From: VFBF01 sp033764865 | GTDB lineage: Bacteria > Pseudomonadota > Alphaproteobacteria > Caulobacterales > Aquidulcibacteraceae | NCBI GenBank assembly: GCA_033764865.1 | Contig: JANRIM010000006.1 | Coordinates: 1-16,888 of the forward strand | DNA: 16,888 bases | Reading direction: 5' to 3' | Shown here: piece after piece, positions 1 to 6,361 of the stretch | How positions within the stretch are numbered: the stretch's first letter is position 1 | How the letters are laid out: the number at the start of each line of letters is the position of its first letter | Notes under the pieces: generated by a model | The model's input: only the letters and a program-made list of their open reading frames with translations | Told to the model about the DNA's origin: nothing | The model's database searches: none | Program-made: the position numbers and the translations under genes

Positions 1-63
1 TCAGTGGCGGTAGCGGCGCGGCTGAGCCTGTCGGGCGTCGTCGCCGGAGGGCGCACGGCATGA
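1..63 (+). CDS. 3' end of an upstream gene, product unknown (partial)
   Basis: Frame 1 is open from the window edge for 20 codons and ends in TGA at 61-63, which overlaps the ATG of the next gene in an ATGA arrangement. The visible tail (SVAVAARLSLSGVVAGGRTA) is small and weakly hydrophobic and shows no family motif. The stop-start overlap is the main reason to call it a gene, because it is typical of translationally coupled operon partners. Small regulators like the one that follows often sit next to small membrane proteins, so this could be the end of one, but that is inference. Confidence 0.35.
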   Translation, partial: SVAVAARLSLSGVVAGGRTA

Positions 64-272
64 GGAACAGGCTGAGGGTGCTCCGCGCCGAGCGGGCATG
101 GAGCCAGGCCGATCTCGCCGATCATCTCGGCGTCTCGCGCCAGACGATCAACGCCATCGAAGTCGGCAAGTACGATCCATCCTTGCCGCTGGCCTTCAAG
201 ATCGCGCGCCTCTTCGCGCTGCCGATCGAGCAGGTGTTCATGGACGACGACGTCGCAAATGCGGCGGAGTGA
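60..272 (+). CDS. Small Cro/C1-type (XRE) helix-turn-helix regulator
   Basis: This 70-aa protein is nearly all DNA-binding domain. The helix-turn-helix covers about residues 15-34 (SQADLADHLGVSRQTINAIE), followed by the helix with EVGKYDPSLPLAFKIARLF that is typical of the short YozG/YgzD-like XRE regulators. There is no sensor or dimerisation domain. Such proteins usually repress their own operon and small membrane proteins beside them. The ATG at 60 has GGAGGG at 46-51 and overlaps the upstream stop, so the start is well supported. The next gene is a four-helix membrane protein starting 11 bp after the stop, which fits the regulator plus membrane-protein pairing. The signal and targets cannot be read from sequence. 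Confidence 0.9.
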   Translation: MRNRLRVLRAERAWSQADLADHLGVSRQTINAIEVGKYDPSLPLAFKIARLFALPIEQVFMDDDVANAAE

Positions 273-283
273 GGGAGAGGACG

Positions 284-730
284 ATGCAATGGACGCGAAG
301 TGCGCGCCGCACGGGTCTTATGTGGCTGTCGATGCTCGCGCTGTTCCTGCTGGGTCTCGGCGTCGGCCTCGTCGACGAGACGGCGATCCTGCGATGGTCT
401 CCGTGGCTGTGGATCGGCGTCATAGCCGCCGTCATGGCGTTCGCCACGGCGCTGTGCGTCTACTGGATGGGGCAGATCGACGAACTGGCCCAGCGTGCGC
501 ACTACGTGGCGTGGTTCTGGGGCGGCTCTTTTGCGCTGGGCGCACTGCTGTTCGTCATCCTCGCCGGGCCTGCGCTTGTGCAGGTGGTGGACTTTGCGGC
601 CCTGACGGCGCCGTTCGAGGATCGCTACGGCGACGCCGCCGGCTTCATCGCGGGCGTCTACGCAAGTGTCTTCGCGCTGACTGTGGGCTACGGCCTGTGG
701 TGGATCGTCTACTGGGTGCGCAAGCAATGA
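284..730 (+). CDS. Four-helix inner-membrane protein, function unknown
   Basis: 148 aa, starting at the ATG at 284 behind a purine-rich ribosome binding site (GGGAGAGG, about 273-280). Four hydrophobic stretches lie at about residues 13-30, 41-62, 74-99 and 119-145, joined by short loops; the longest loop (about 100-118) is acidic. The layout resembles the small membrane proteins paired with short XRE regulators, but no named family is recognised. Its stop overlaps the ATG of the next gene (ATGA at 727-730). Longer in-frame starts upstream would run through the regulator gene and are unlikely. The context suggests an envelope-linked response module, which is inference. Confidence 0.8.
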   Translation: MQWTRSARRTGLMWLSMLALFLLGLGVGLVDETAILRWSPWLWIGVIAAVMAFATALCVYWMGQIDELAQRAHYVAWFWGGSFALGALLFVILAGPALVQVVDFAALTAPFEDRYGDAAGFIAGVYASVFALTVGYGLWWIVYWVRKQ

Positions 731-1056
731 GCGTCGCACACTTGCCGCACCGCCGCGCCGCGCATGCGCAGACTGCGCCGCTCCGGCCTGTGACGGCGGA
801 GGCGTCCCGCGCGGGCGGGCCGGCCGCGCCCGGCGGCGAGCGTGGGAGCGCAATCGCCCACGACGGCGCAGGCGGCGCTCCGGCCGACAAGGCCGCCGCG
901 CTGACCGATCGCGAAAAGGCGATGCTCTTCGATCTCGCGCTGGCGAGCGCCGCCCGTCCCAACGAAGCGGCGCAGGCCATCGCCGCGGCGCCGCTCATCC
1001 TCGCCTTCGCACGCGCCTACGTCGCCATCCGCGACCGCGAAGAGGGCATCGTCTGA
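727..1056 (+). CDS. Hypothetical 109-aa protein with disordered N-half and helical C-half
   Basis: The start is inferred from the ATGA overlap with the preceding membrane-protein gene; there is no strong ribosome binding site of its own. Residues 1-57 are rich in Ala, Gly, Pro and Arg and look disordered. Residues 58-109 (from ALTDREKAMLFDLALA to IRDREEGIV) are predicted by eye to form two amphipathic helices. No signal peptide, membrane segment or known motif is visible. The TGA at 1054-1056 overlaps an upstream ATG of the TraB/GumN-like gene, so it is probably part of the same operon. No function is proposed. High-GC DNA makes chance frames common, but position and coupling favour a real gene. 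Confidence 0.6.
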   Translation: MSVAHLPHRRAAHAQTAPLRPVTAEASRAGGPAAPGGERGSAIAHDGAGGAPADKAAALTDREKAMLFDLALASAARPNEAAQAIAAAPLILAFARAYVAIRDREEGIV

Positions 1057-1079
1057 TGGTTCAGGAGAAGGAGTTTCCC

Positions 1080-1997
1080 ATGTCCAGGTCTGTTCTGGCG
1101 GCGATGGTCGCCGCCTGCTTTCTCGCCGCATCCTGCGCAACCACGCCCGCAGCCAAGGTTGTGGAAGGGCCGCCGCAGCCCGCCCTGTGGGCGGTGCGTG
1201 ATGCGGATTCCACGCTCTACCTCTACGGCACGATCCACATGCGCAAGCAGGGCAAGCCATGGGGCGGACCCATCGCGGAAGCTGCGTTGATGGAGGCCGA
1301 CGAGGTCTGGACGGAGCTGGAGATCGATCCCAAGAGCGAGGCGGCCGCGCAGGCGCTGGTGGCGCGCTACGGCCTGGACCCCGCGCGCAAGCTCTCCGAG
1401 CAGCTCAAGCCCGAGCGCGCGCAACAGATGAAGGCGCTCGCGGCGCTCATCGGCCTGCCTGAGCCGGCGCTGGAGTCGATGAAGCCGTGGCTCGCCAGTC
1501 TCACGCTCACCGTCGTGCCGATGCTGCAGGCGGGCTACGATCCCCAAGCGGGCGTCGACCGCGCGGTGGACCGCGTGGCCGAAAGCGCCGGCAAGCGCAT
1601 GCGCTGGTTTGAGAGCGCCGAGGAGCAGATCCAGTTCCTCGCGGGCTTCGACGACGCGCTGCAGATCCAGATGCTGGAAGACACTCTCGACGAAGTGCAG
1701 CGCGGTCCCGCGCTCATGACGGCGATGGAAACCGCGTGGGAGACCGGCGACGACGTCACGCTGGCGCGCGACATGGTGGCCCCGATGCAGACCGATTACC
1801 CCGCGCTCTACGATGTGATCCTGAAGCAGCGCAACGCGGCGTGGGTGACCGTGCTCGCCCGCGAGCTTGAGGGATCGGGCGTGGATTTCGTCGCCGTCGG
1901 CGCCGCCCACCTTGTAGGGCCCGACAGCGTGCAGGCGATGCTGGAGGCGCGCGGCTTCACGGTGGAGCGGGTGACGCCGCCTGCGCCGAAGTCCTAA
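1080..1997 (+). CDS. TraB/GumN family lipoprotein (Tiki-like putative metalloprotease)
   Basis: 305 aa from the ATG at 1080, chosen because AAGGAG at 1068-1073 lies six bases upstream. An ATG at 1056 would add eight residues and lacks such a site. The N-terminus is a lipoprotein signal ending in FLAASC with the lipidated Cys at residue 19. The family hallmarks are the LYGTIHM motif near the N-terminus (G50-H53) and a C-terminal GAAHLVG motif (His about 277) followed by LEARGFTVERV. TraB/GumN proteins share these paired His motifs with Tiki proteases and are thought to bind a divalent metal, but bacterial substrates are mostly unknown. It should sit at the membrane facing the periplasm. It converges on the next gene with a 4-bp overlap. 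Confidence 0.9.
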   Translation: MSRSVLAAMVAACFLAASCATTPAAKVVEGPPQPALWAVRDADSTLYLYGTIHMRKQGKPWGGPIAEAALMEADEVWTELEIDPKSEAAAQALVARYGLDPARKLSEQLKPERAQQMKALAALIGLPEPALESMKPWLASLTLTVVPMLQAGYDPQAGVDRAVDRVAESAGKRMRWFESAEEQIQFLAGFDDALQIQMLEDTLDEVQRGPALMTAMETAWETGDDVTLARDMVAPMQTDYPALYDVILKQRNAAWVTVLARELEGSGVDFVAVGAAHLVGPDSVQAMLEARGFTVERVTPPAPKS

Positions 1998-2671
1998 CGC
2001 TGCACCTGGAGCCGCGCCTTCGAGGCGCGGGTGCGGTCCAGCAGGAAGCCGAGACCCGCGATGGCGACGTAGGCGATCAAGGCCTGCGGCGCCATCGCCT
2101 CAAGGTTCGCCGGGGGCGGGCCCAGCTTGTCCACGGCGTAGAGCGCCGCGAACACGCCCATCAGCGCCCAGGGCGCAATCCGCCCCGTCGCATTCAGGGG
2201 CGTGGTGGCGGCGAGGTAGACGAACAAGCCGCCCAGCAGCACGAGCGCCTCCGAGCCGATGGCGAGCACGGGATCGTCCCACCAGCCGAGCCCGATCTTC
2301 GGGCCCCCGATCCAGAGTTCGAGGTCGGGCGCGTGCACCAGCGCGTCGAGCACCCAGTGGGAGAACACGCACGCCCCGATCAGCCCCGCCGCCACCCAGC
2401 CCCCGCGGCGATCGAGCAGCCGGTAGATCAGCGCGCCCGCCGCCGCGAAGGCGAGCGCGCCGGGCAGGCTGTGGGTGTACGGCATGTGGTCGAGGCGCAA
2501 ATCCGACAGCGCGAGGAAGCCCGGCTCTACCCGGCCATGCTCCACCCCCGCCAGGATGAGCCCCGCCCACGCCACATCCACGAGCTGGACCGCCAGGAAC
2601 GCAGCGCCCAGGGACGGCGGACGCCGGACGAAGTGCGTGGCGAACGCCGGGCCGTAGTGTCCCACGAACAT
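1994..2671 (-). CDS. Integral membrane protein resembling metal-dependent hydrolases (YdjM-like)
   Basis: 225 aa with several hydrophobic helices. It begins MFVGHYGPAFA, an N-terminus I associate with a family of small membrane proteins annotated as membrane-bound metal-dependent hydrolases. Conserved polar residues sit beside the membrane segments: DHMPYTHSLPG (His62, His67) and FSHWVLDALVHAPDL (His105, Asp109, His113), plausible metal ligands. The start at 2671 has GGGAG seven bases upstream. The stop (1994-1996) overlaps the end of the convergent TraB/GumN-like gene. Enzymatic activity has not been established for most members, so hydrolase is a family label. The role in this organism is unknown. 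Confidence 0.75.
   Translation of the reverse strand: MFVGHYGPAFATHFVRRPPSLGAAFLAVQLVDVAWAGLILAGVEHGRVEPGFLALSDLRLDHMPYTHSLPGALAFAAAGALIYRLLDRRGGWVAAGLIGACVFSHWVLDALVHAPDLELWIGGPKIGLGWWDDPVLAIGSEALVLLGGLFVYLAATTPLNATGRIAPWALMGVFAALYAVDKLGPPPANLEAMAPQALIAYVAIAGLGFLLDRTRASKARLQVQR
2012..2030. other. Perfect 8-bp hairpin after the traB-like stop
   Basis: CCGCGCCT at 2012-2019 and AGGCGCGG at 2023-2030 pair perfectly around TCG. It begins 15 bases after the TraB/GumN-like stop and lies inside the 3' end of the convergent gene. There is no T-run after it, so it is at best a transcript-stabilising or weak termination structure. Confidence 0.35.
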
Positions 2672-2741
2672 CGTCGTCTCCCGTCGATCTCGGATAACCG
2701 AACCGTAATCGCGCCGGGGCCGCGGTCAACGAAAGGCGACC

Positions 2742-2770
2742 TTGACGCGCCGGAGAAGCGCACCCCAAAT
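2742..2770 (+). promoter_or_regulatory. Candidate sigma-70 promoter upstream of a Fur-like box
   Basis: TTGACG at 2742-2747 matches a good -35 element. A 17-bp spacer leads to CCAAAT at 2765-2770, a poor -10. The predicted start point (about 2777) falls inside the palindrome at 2770-2790, the layout expected for repression by an operator-bound regulator. Confidence 0.35.
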
Positions 2771-2790
2771 GCATTTGAGAATGAATTGCA
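2770..2790 (+). promoter_or_regulatory. Fur-like imperfect palindrome (candidate iron box)
   Basis: The 21-bp site has arms TGCATTT and AATTGCA around a centre containing GAGAATG. The arms match at six of seven positions. AT-rich TGCA-flanked palindromes with a central GAGAATGA are typical of alphaproteobacterial Fur sites, and this one stands out from the GC-rich surroundings. It is followed by GGAG at 2795-2798 and GTG start codons at 2805 and 2808. The regulator assignment is by resemblance only. Confidence 0.45.
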
Positions 2791-2804
2791 AAAAGGAGCG
2801 GCCT

Positions 2805-3098
2805 GTGGTGATCCTTTGTCTCGGCGCGGGCGCGCTGGCGCAGCTGCTGGCTCTCGACCGCGCAGGACGGCCCGCCGGAAGCGCGATGGACGGCGCACTG
2901 GAAGCGCTGATGTTCGGCGCGGCGCCGGACGGCGTCCCCGTTCAGGCGTCGAGGAACGCCGCAAGCGAGGCGGCGATGGCCTGCTCGTCGCGCAGCGCGC
3001 ACTCCCAGACGACCATGGCGGTCCAGCCCGCGGCGGTGAGCGCGGTCAGCGCTGCGGCGTCACGGGCGCGATTGCGGGCGATCTTGGCGGCCCAGTAG
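2805..3098 (+). CDS. Doubtful small ORF behind the Fur-like box, overlapping vsr antisense
   Basis: The frame opens at GTG 2805 (or 2808) with GGAG six bases upstream, and reads 97 codons to TAG at 3096-3098. The first part (VVILCLGAGALAQLLALDRA) is hydrophobic and could be a membrane segment or signal. From 2942 on the frame is antisense to vsr and its Ala/Ser-rich composition there looks like a chance reading. No family is recognised. The start signals look real, but the coding region is not convincing. It may be a very short protein, or the remains of an iron-regulated gene cut when the vsr-dcm cassette arrived. The latter is speculation. Confidence 0.25.
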   Translation: MVILCLGAGALAQLLALDRAGRPAGSAMDGALEALMFGAAPDGVPVQASRNAASEAAMACSSRSAHSQTTMAVQPAAVSAVSAAASRARLRAILAAQ

Positions 3099-3352
3099 GC
3101 GGCGTTCGCCTTCGGCGCGCGGGCGCCGCGGGCGCAGTCGTGGCCGTGCCAGAAGCACCCGTGCACGAAAATGGCGTGGCGCGTGCGGGTGAAGGCGATG
3201 TCCGGGCGCCCGGGCAGGCCGCGCGCGTCGAGCCGGTAGCCGGTGCGGATCGCGCGCACCAGACGCCGCACCGCAAGCTCGGGCCCGGTATCACGGCGGC
3301 GCACCGCGCGCATGACGGCGGCGCGCTCCGGCGTGGCGGCGGGTGCGGTCAT
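2942..3352 (-). CDS. vsr: Very short patch repair endonuclease Vsr
   Basis: 136 aa, close to the usual length for Vsr. These enzymes nick beside the T of T:G mismatches that arise when 5-methylcytosine deaminates, starting short-patch repair. Family motifs are in order: RRRDTGPELAVRRLV (Glu25), LPGRPDIAF (Asp51, metal-binding catalytic Asp), FVHGCFWHGHDC (His64, Cys66, His69, His71, Cys73) and GWTAMVVWEC (Cys118). These residues line up with the active site and zinc ligands known for the E. coli enzyme; Val63 stands where the E. coli enzyme has Thr. The start ATG (3350-3352) overlaps the methyltransferase stop in ATGA fashion, so the two are co-translated. This pairing is the strongest evidence for function. 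Confidence 0.95.
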   Translation of the reverse strand: MTAPAATPERAAVMRAVRRRDTGPELAVRRLVRAIRTGYRLDARGLPGRPDIAFTRTRHAIFVHGCFWHGHDCARGARAPKANAAYWAAKIARNRARDAAALTALTAAGWTAMVVWECALRDEQAIAASLAAFLDA

Positions 3353-4488
3353 CGCTCCGGCGCGGGCGCCGCGCGCGCAAGCGGCTCCAGAAGATGCGCC
3401 GACAGCCAGCGCACCACCGGCGCTGCCACCCCGTCGCCCACGAGATGCAGGCCGCGGCTCTGGCTGGCCGGGAGCGGGTAGTCGTCGGGCAGGCCCATCA
3501 GACGCGCGCCCTCGCGCGCGGTCATCAGGCGGGAGCGCAGACGGTCGCCCTCGACGAACAGCAACGTCTGGCGGCTGGAGCCGCCCGCCGGCGTGCGCAG
3601 GCAGCCGGCCACGCCGTCAAAGCGCGCCTCCGCGCGCTGCACCTTCACGCCATCCTCCATCCGGACGCGACGGAAGAGGGCGCCGACGGCGTGCGTTCCC
3701 GAAGCCTGGACGGTCGCCAGTTTCTCCCGCTGCCGCGGGCTCATCATGGCGACGAGCGCGGCGGTGTGGTCCGGGGGGTGCCATTCGGAGGTCGCCGGGT
3801 CGTCCAGCAGGTCGACGAGGTCGGCGTTGCGGAGTGGCGGCATGGGCAGTTTCCACCACGCCCAGTGCGCCGCCGTCCGCGCGTCCAGCCGCGCGTGCGC
3901 GATCATAATGCTGTCGGTGTGAAACGGCAGGGACGGCCCCGGCGCTCTCAGCGCTGCTGGCGCGGCGCCGCGCACGGCGATGACGAACACCCGCGGGCGC
4001 GATTGCGGCACGAAGTGCGCGGCGTCCACCTGCAGCGCCCCCACCGTGTACCCCGCATGCGCCAGCACTCCGGCCAGCGTCGTGAAGTCCCGTCCGCCAC
4101 GGGACGTGAGCAGGCCGGTGACATTCTCCAGCGCCAGGATGCGCGGGGCCCGCCCCTCCGCGGCGAGGGCCTCCATCAACCGCCAGAATCCCCAGAAGGC
4201 GCCTGAGCGTGTGGCGTCGAGACCGCCCCTGGCCCCGGCCAGCGACAGGTCCTGACAGGGGAAGGACGCCCATGCGAGGTCGGCGCGGCCGGGGAGTTCG
4301 CGCGTCTCGAGGGACCAGATGTCTCCGCGGCGCAAGTGCGCGTCGCCGAAGGCGGCGGCGTAGGCGGCCGTCTTGGAGGGATCGACGTCGTTGGCGAAGG
4401 TCACGCGCCAGGCGTCCCCCAGCCCTATCCGCGCCATGCCGCCCCCGGCAAAAAATTCGTAAGCTGATGCGTCGGAATCACGGTGCAT
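3349..4488 (-). CDS. DNA (cytosine-5-)-methyltransferase, probably orphan
   Basis: 379 aa from the ATG at 4488. It transfers a methyl group from S-adenosylmethionine to C5 of cytosine in a specific site. Motifs are in canonical order: I YEFFAGGGMARIGLG (residues 10-24), IV FPCQDLSLAG with catalytic Cys78, VI ENVTG (121-125), VIII QSRPRVFVIA (162-171), a variable target-recognition region at about 175-300, then LMGLPDDYPLP and the terminal GDGV (351-354, usually GN.V). The recognition site cannot be inferred. It overlaps vsr by ATGA, the Dcm-Vsr arrangement of E. coli. No restriction endonuclease gene adjoins, so it looks like a solitary methyltransferase. Open frame continues upstream of 4488, but motif I is then too far from the start. 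Composition matches its neighbours. Confidence 0.92.
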   Translation of the reverse strand: MHRDSDASAYEFFAGGGMARIGLGDAWRVTFANDVDPSKTAAYAAAFGDAHLRRGDIWSLETRELPGRADLAWASFPCQDLSLAGARGGLDATRSGAFWGFWRLMEALAAEGRAPRILALENVTGLLTSRGGRDFTTLAGVLAHAGYTVGALQVDAAHFVPQSRPRVFVIAVRGAAPAALRAPGPSLPFHTDSIMIAHARLDARTAAHWAWWKLPMPPLRNADLVDLLDDPATSEWHPPDHTAALVAMMSPRQREKLATVQASGTHAVGALFRRVRMEDGVKVQRAEARFDGVAGCLRTPAGGSSRQTLLFVEGDRLRSRLMTAREGARLMGLPDDYPLPASQSRGLHLVGDGVAAPVVRWLSAHLLEPLARAAPAPER

Positions 4489-4503
4489 CGGTCTATAGTA
4501 GAC
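4489..4503 (-). promoter_or_regulatory. Candidate leaderless promoter and palindrome at the dcm start
   Basis: Read on the minus strand, TACTAT (plus positions 4495-4500) is a good -10 hexamer ending six bases before the dcm ATG at 4488. Transcription would therefore start at or next to the A of ATG, giving a leaderless mRNA, which agrees with the absence of a Shine-Dalgarno sequence. The -10 lies inside a perfect palindrome, GTCTA-TAG-TAGAC (4491-4503), a possible operator. No convincing -35 is visible. Confidence 0.4.
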
Positions 4504-4627
4504 GGATGGGATGGCTTGCGCCCGTTGTACCGCACGGGGCATGCAGGGTGGACGGCGCGGGCGGCCCTCTGGGTCGGCGCGCCAGAGGGACCTGGCCGCA
4601 GGGCCGGTCAGACAGGCAGGAGGGGGT

Positions 4628-5494
4628 ATGCGGCTCGGAGGCTTCGCGGGGCGGCTTGTGACGGCGGCGGCTGTCCTTGGGCTGGCGGCGTGCGGCCAGG
4701 GCGGCGGCGCCGACTCCGAGGGCGGGCCCGGGCTCTCCACCTCGCAGCGTCCTGCGCTCACCGAAGACGACATGCGCCAGCAGTCGGAAGCCCTTTTGGC
4801 CGGCCTCGGCGCCGCGGCGGACGCCGCCACCCGCGCGCAGTACGAGGGCGCGTTCGACGCGGTGGGCGCGGAGCCGGATTGGCGGCTCACCGTGCTGCCG
4901 GACTATGTCTCCTTCACGCGGCCGGGCCTCGACGAGGTGACGGCGATCCCGTCGCCGCGGGATTTCCGCGCCGGCGGCGCCTACATCGCGGCCGGCCCTC
5001 TGTCGATCGCGCTGAAGGCCGGGGCCTGCACCTACATCGCCGACGGCGATTCCTACCCCTACAGCGCCACCATCCTGTTCGAGGGCATCGCCTACGAGGG
5101 CTGCGCGCGACCCGGCGCCGACGTCGGCGCTCCCGACAACACGCGCGGCTGGGCGATGGACCTCTCGGAGCTGTTGCCGGCCATCGACGTCTGCCTGACC
5201 CGGGTGGAGGCGAAGCCTGGGCGCGTGACCATCGCTTACCCGAACGAAAACAACCAGATCGGCGTCCGCCTGCTGGAAGCCGACGGCGGCCGGTCGGAGT
5301 GCCTGGTGGCGATGGAGGGGCTGTCCATCGTGTCCTATCTGCCGCTCGCGGACCGCGACACCTTCCGGGGCGAGCGCGACCCGCTGTTCACGCGCGCGCC
5401 CGCCGCCGCGCCCGCCGGGGCCTGCTTCGCCACCGAGGAGGTCAAGGGATCGTCCGGCGCCACGCTTGGCTGGCTGTCGCGCAAGACCTGCTGA
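4628..5494 (+). CDS. Envelope lipoprotein, COG3650-like middle plus Cys-rich C-terminal part
   Basis: 288 aa from the ATG at 4628, which follows AGGAGG at 4618-4623. Earlier in-frame starts overlap the divergent promoter region. A signal peptide ends in LGLAAC, giving lipidated Cys22. Residues 85-162 (WRLTVLPDYVSF to YSATILFEGIAYEGCARP) resemble the COG3650-type beta domain, in which a YPYSATL-like strand is followed by a GCARP motif. Residues 185-288 form a second, possibly lipocalin-like part. Six Cys besides the lipidated one (134, 159, 189, 225, 266, 288) could form three disulfides, fitting the periplasm. The stop is 2 bp from the convergent exoD stop. The function is unknown. Confidence 0.8.
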   Translation: MRLGGFAGRLVTAAAVLGLAACGQGGGADSEGGPGLSTSQRPALTEDDMRQQSEALLAGLGAAADAATRAQYEGAFDAVGAEPDWRLTVLPDYVSFTRPGLDEVTAIPSPRDFRAGGAYIAAGPLSIALKAGACTYIADGDSYPYSATILFEGIAYEGCARPGADVGAPDNTRGWAMDLSELLPAIDVCLTRVEAKPGRVTIAYPNENNQIGVRLLEADGGRSECLVAMEGLSIVSYLPLADRDTFRGERDPLFTRAPAAAPAGACFATEEVKGSSGATLGWLSRKTC

Positions 5495-5496
5495 CC

Positions 5497-6159
5497 TCAG
5501 AACATCGCGACGACCGCGCCGTGGATCATCTCGCCCAGCTCGCGCAGCGCGGCGAAGCCGATGCGCACGCCGGCCCACGCCACGACCACCGAAATCGCTG
5601 ACATCACAACGCTCAGCAGCGCGAGCCGCCCGTCCTTTTGCAACAGCGCGAGCGCGGTGGCCGCCACCGTCATGCCGGGCGGCCAGTTGCCCAGCGGGAT
5701 GGGCAGGATCAACACGAACGCCAGCATCAGTGTCTGCAGGCCGAGGAACTGCGTGAACGGCGGCGCCACGAGGAACGTCCAGCGCGGCCCGACGTACCGC
5801 TCGATCCGCCGCAGCACGGGCAACGCCCCCTTGATGGCCATGCGCAGCGAGTCCCGCGAAATGCGCCACCGCTTGATCCGCCCCGGCAGCCAGACGCCCT
5901 GCGCGCCGAAAATGAGCTGCACGGCGGGCGCGACCATCATCACCCCGAAGATGGTCGACAGGCCGGGGATATTGGGGATGCAGTTGGGCAGCGCCAGCAG
6001 GAGGAGGAGCAGCCCGAAGGCTTGCCCCTCCAACCGATCGAGGATCTCGCCCACCGTGAGCGTTTCCTCCGGGAAGGTGTCAAGCAGGCCCGCCAGCGCT
6101 GCGGAGGCCGTGACCGGCGTCTCGCGCGGCGCCTGTGGCGAAGAGGTGGCGTCGTCCAT
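5497..6159 (-). CDS. ExoD-family exopolysaccharide synthesis membrane protein
   Basis: 220 aa from the ATG at 6159 (MDDATSSPQ); a frame-extended start at 6234 would add a basic, unconserved stretch. The family pattern is clear: a soluble N-terminus (TVGEILDRLEGQAFG, 36-49), then LLLLLALPNCIPNIPGLSTI (51-70), GVMMVAPAVQLIFGAQGVWLP (72-92), and a C-terminal membrane half including ILPIPLGNWPPG (151-162) and two further helices. ExoD is named from Sinorhizobium meliloti, where mutants have altered exopolysaccharide and alkali sensitivity; the biochemical activity is not established. No other polysaccharide genes lie in the window. It is convergent with the lipoprotein gene. Confidence 0.9.
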   Translation of the reverse strand: MDDATSSPQAPRETPVTASAALAGLLDTFPEETLTVGEILDRLEGQAFGLLLLLLALPNCIPNIPGLSTIFGVMMVAPAVQLIFGAQGVWLPGRIKRWRISRDSLRMAIKGALPVLRRIERYVGPRWTFLVAPPFTQFLGLQTLMLAFVLILPIPLGNWPPGMTVAATALALLQKDGRLALLSVVMSAISVVVAWAGVRIGFAALRELGEMIHGAVVAMF

Positions 6160-6280
6160 TCTCGTGCGTTTCCCCGATCCCACATGGTGCAGCGGCGGAC
6201 GGCGCGCCAGTGGCGCGGCGGCCGGCGCCGTCAAGCGTGCGTGAGGCGTGTCGCTCGGCGGGGAAGTGTTTCATTCGGGC
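6160..6280. other. Gap between exoD start and the CC_3452-like gene's terminator
   Basis: No gene is supported here. The stretch must hold the minus-strand exoD promoter, but no hexamer pair is clear. A minus-strand frame continues through it from exoD; it encodes low-complexity Ala/Arg/Pro sequence and is treated as non-coding. Confidence 0.4.
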
Positions 6281-6315
6281 AACAGAAAACGGCGCGGAAC
6301 CGGGGTTCCGCGCCG
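6281..6315 (-). terminator. Rho-independent terminator of the CC_3452-like gene
   Basis: CGGCGCGGAACC (6290-6301) and GGTTCCGCGCCG (6304-6315) form a perfect GC-rich hairpin with a very short loop. On the minus strand it is followed by TTTTCTGTT (6282-6290). It lies about 47 bases after the stop of the minus-strand gene ending at 6362. This is the clearest intrinsic terminator in the window. Confidence 0.75.
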
Positions 6316-6361
6316 CGAGGTGCTCAAAGCCTTGGGGAGGCTGGCAGAGCGGATCTGAAAC

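Noticed and set aside
4493..5869. A 458-codon minus-strand frame across the lipoprotein gene and exoD end
   Set aside because: It is opposite a lipoprotein with a good start and signal peptide, and it overlaps exoD in another frame; composition is typical of a shadow frame.
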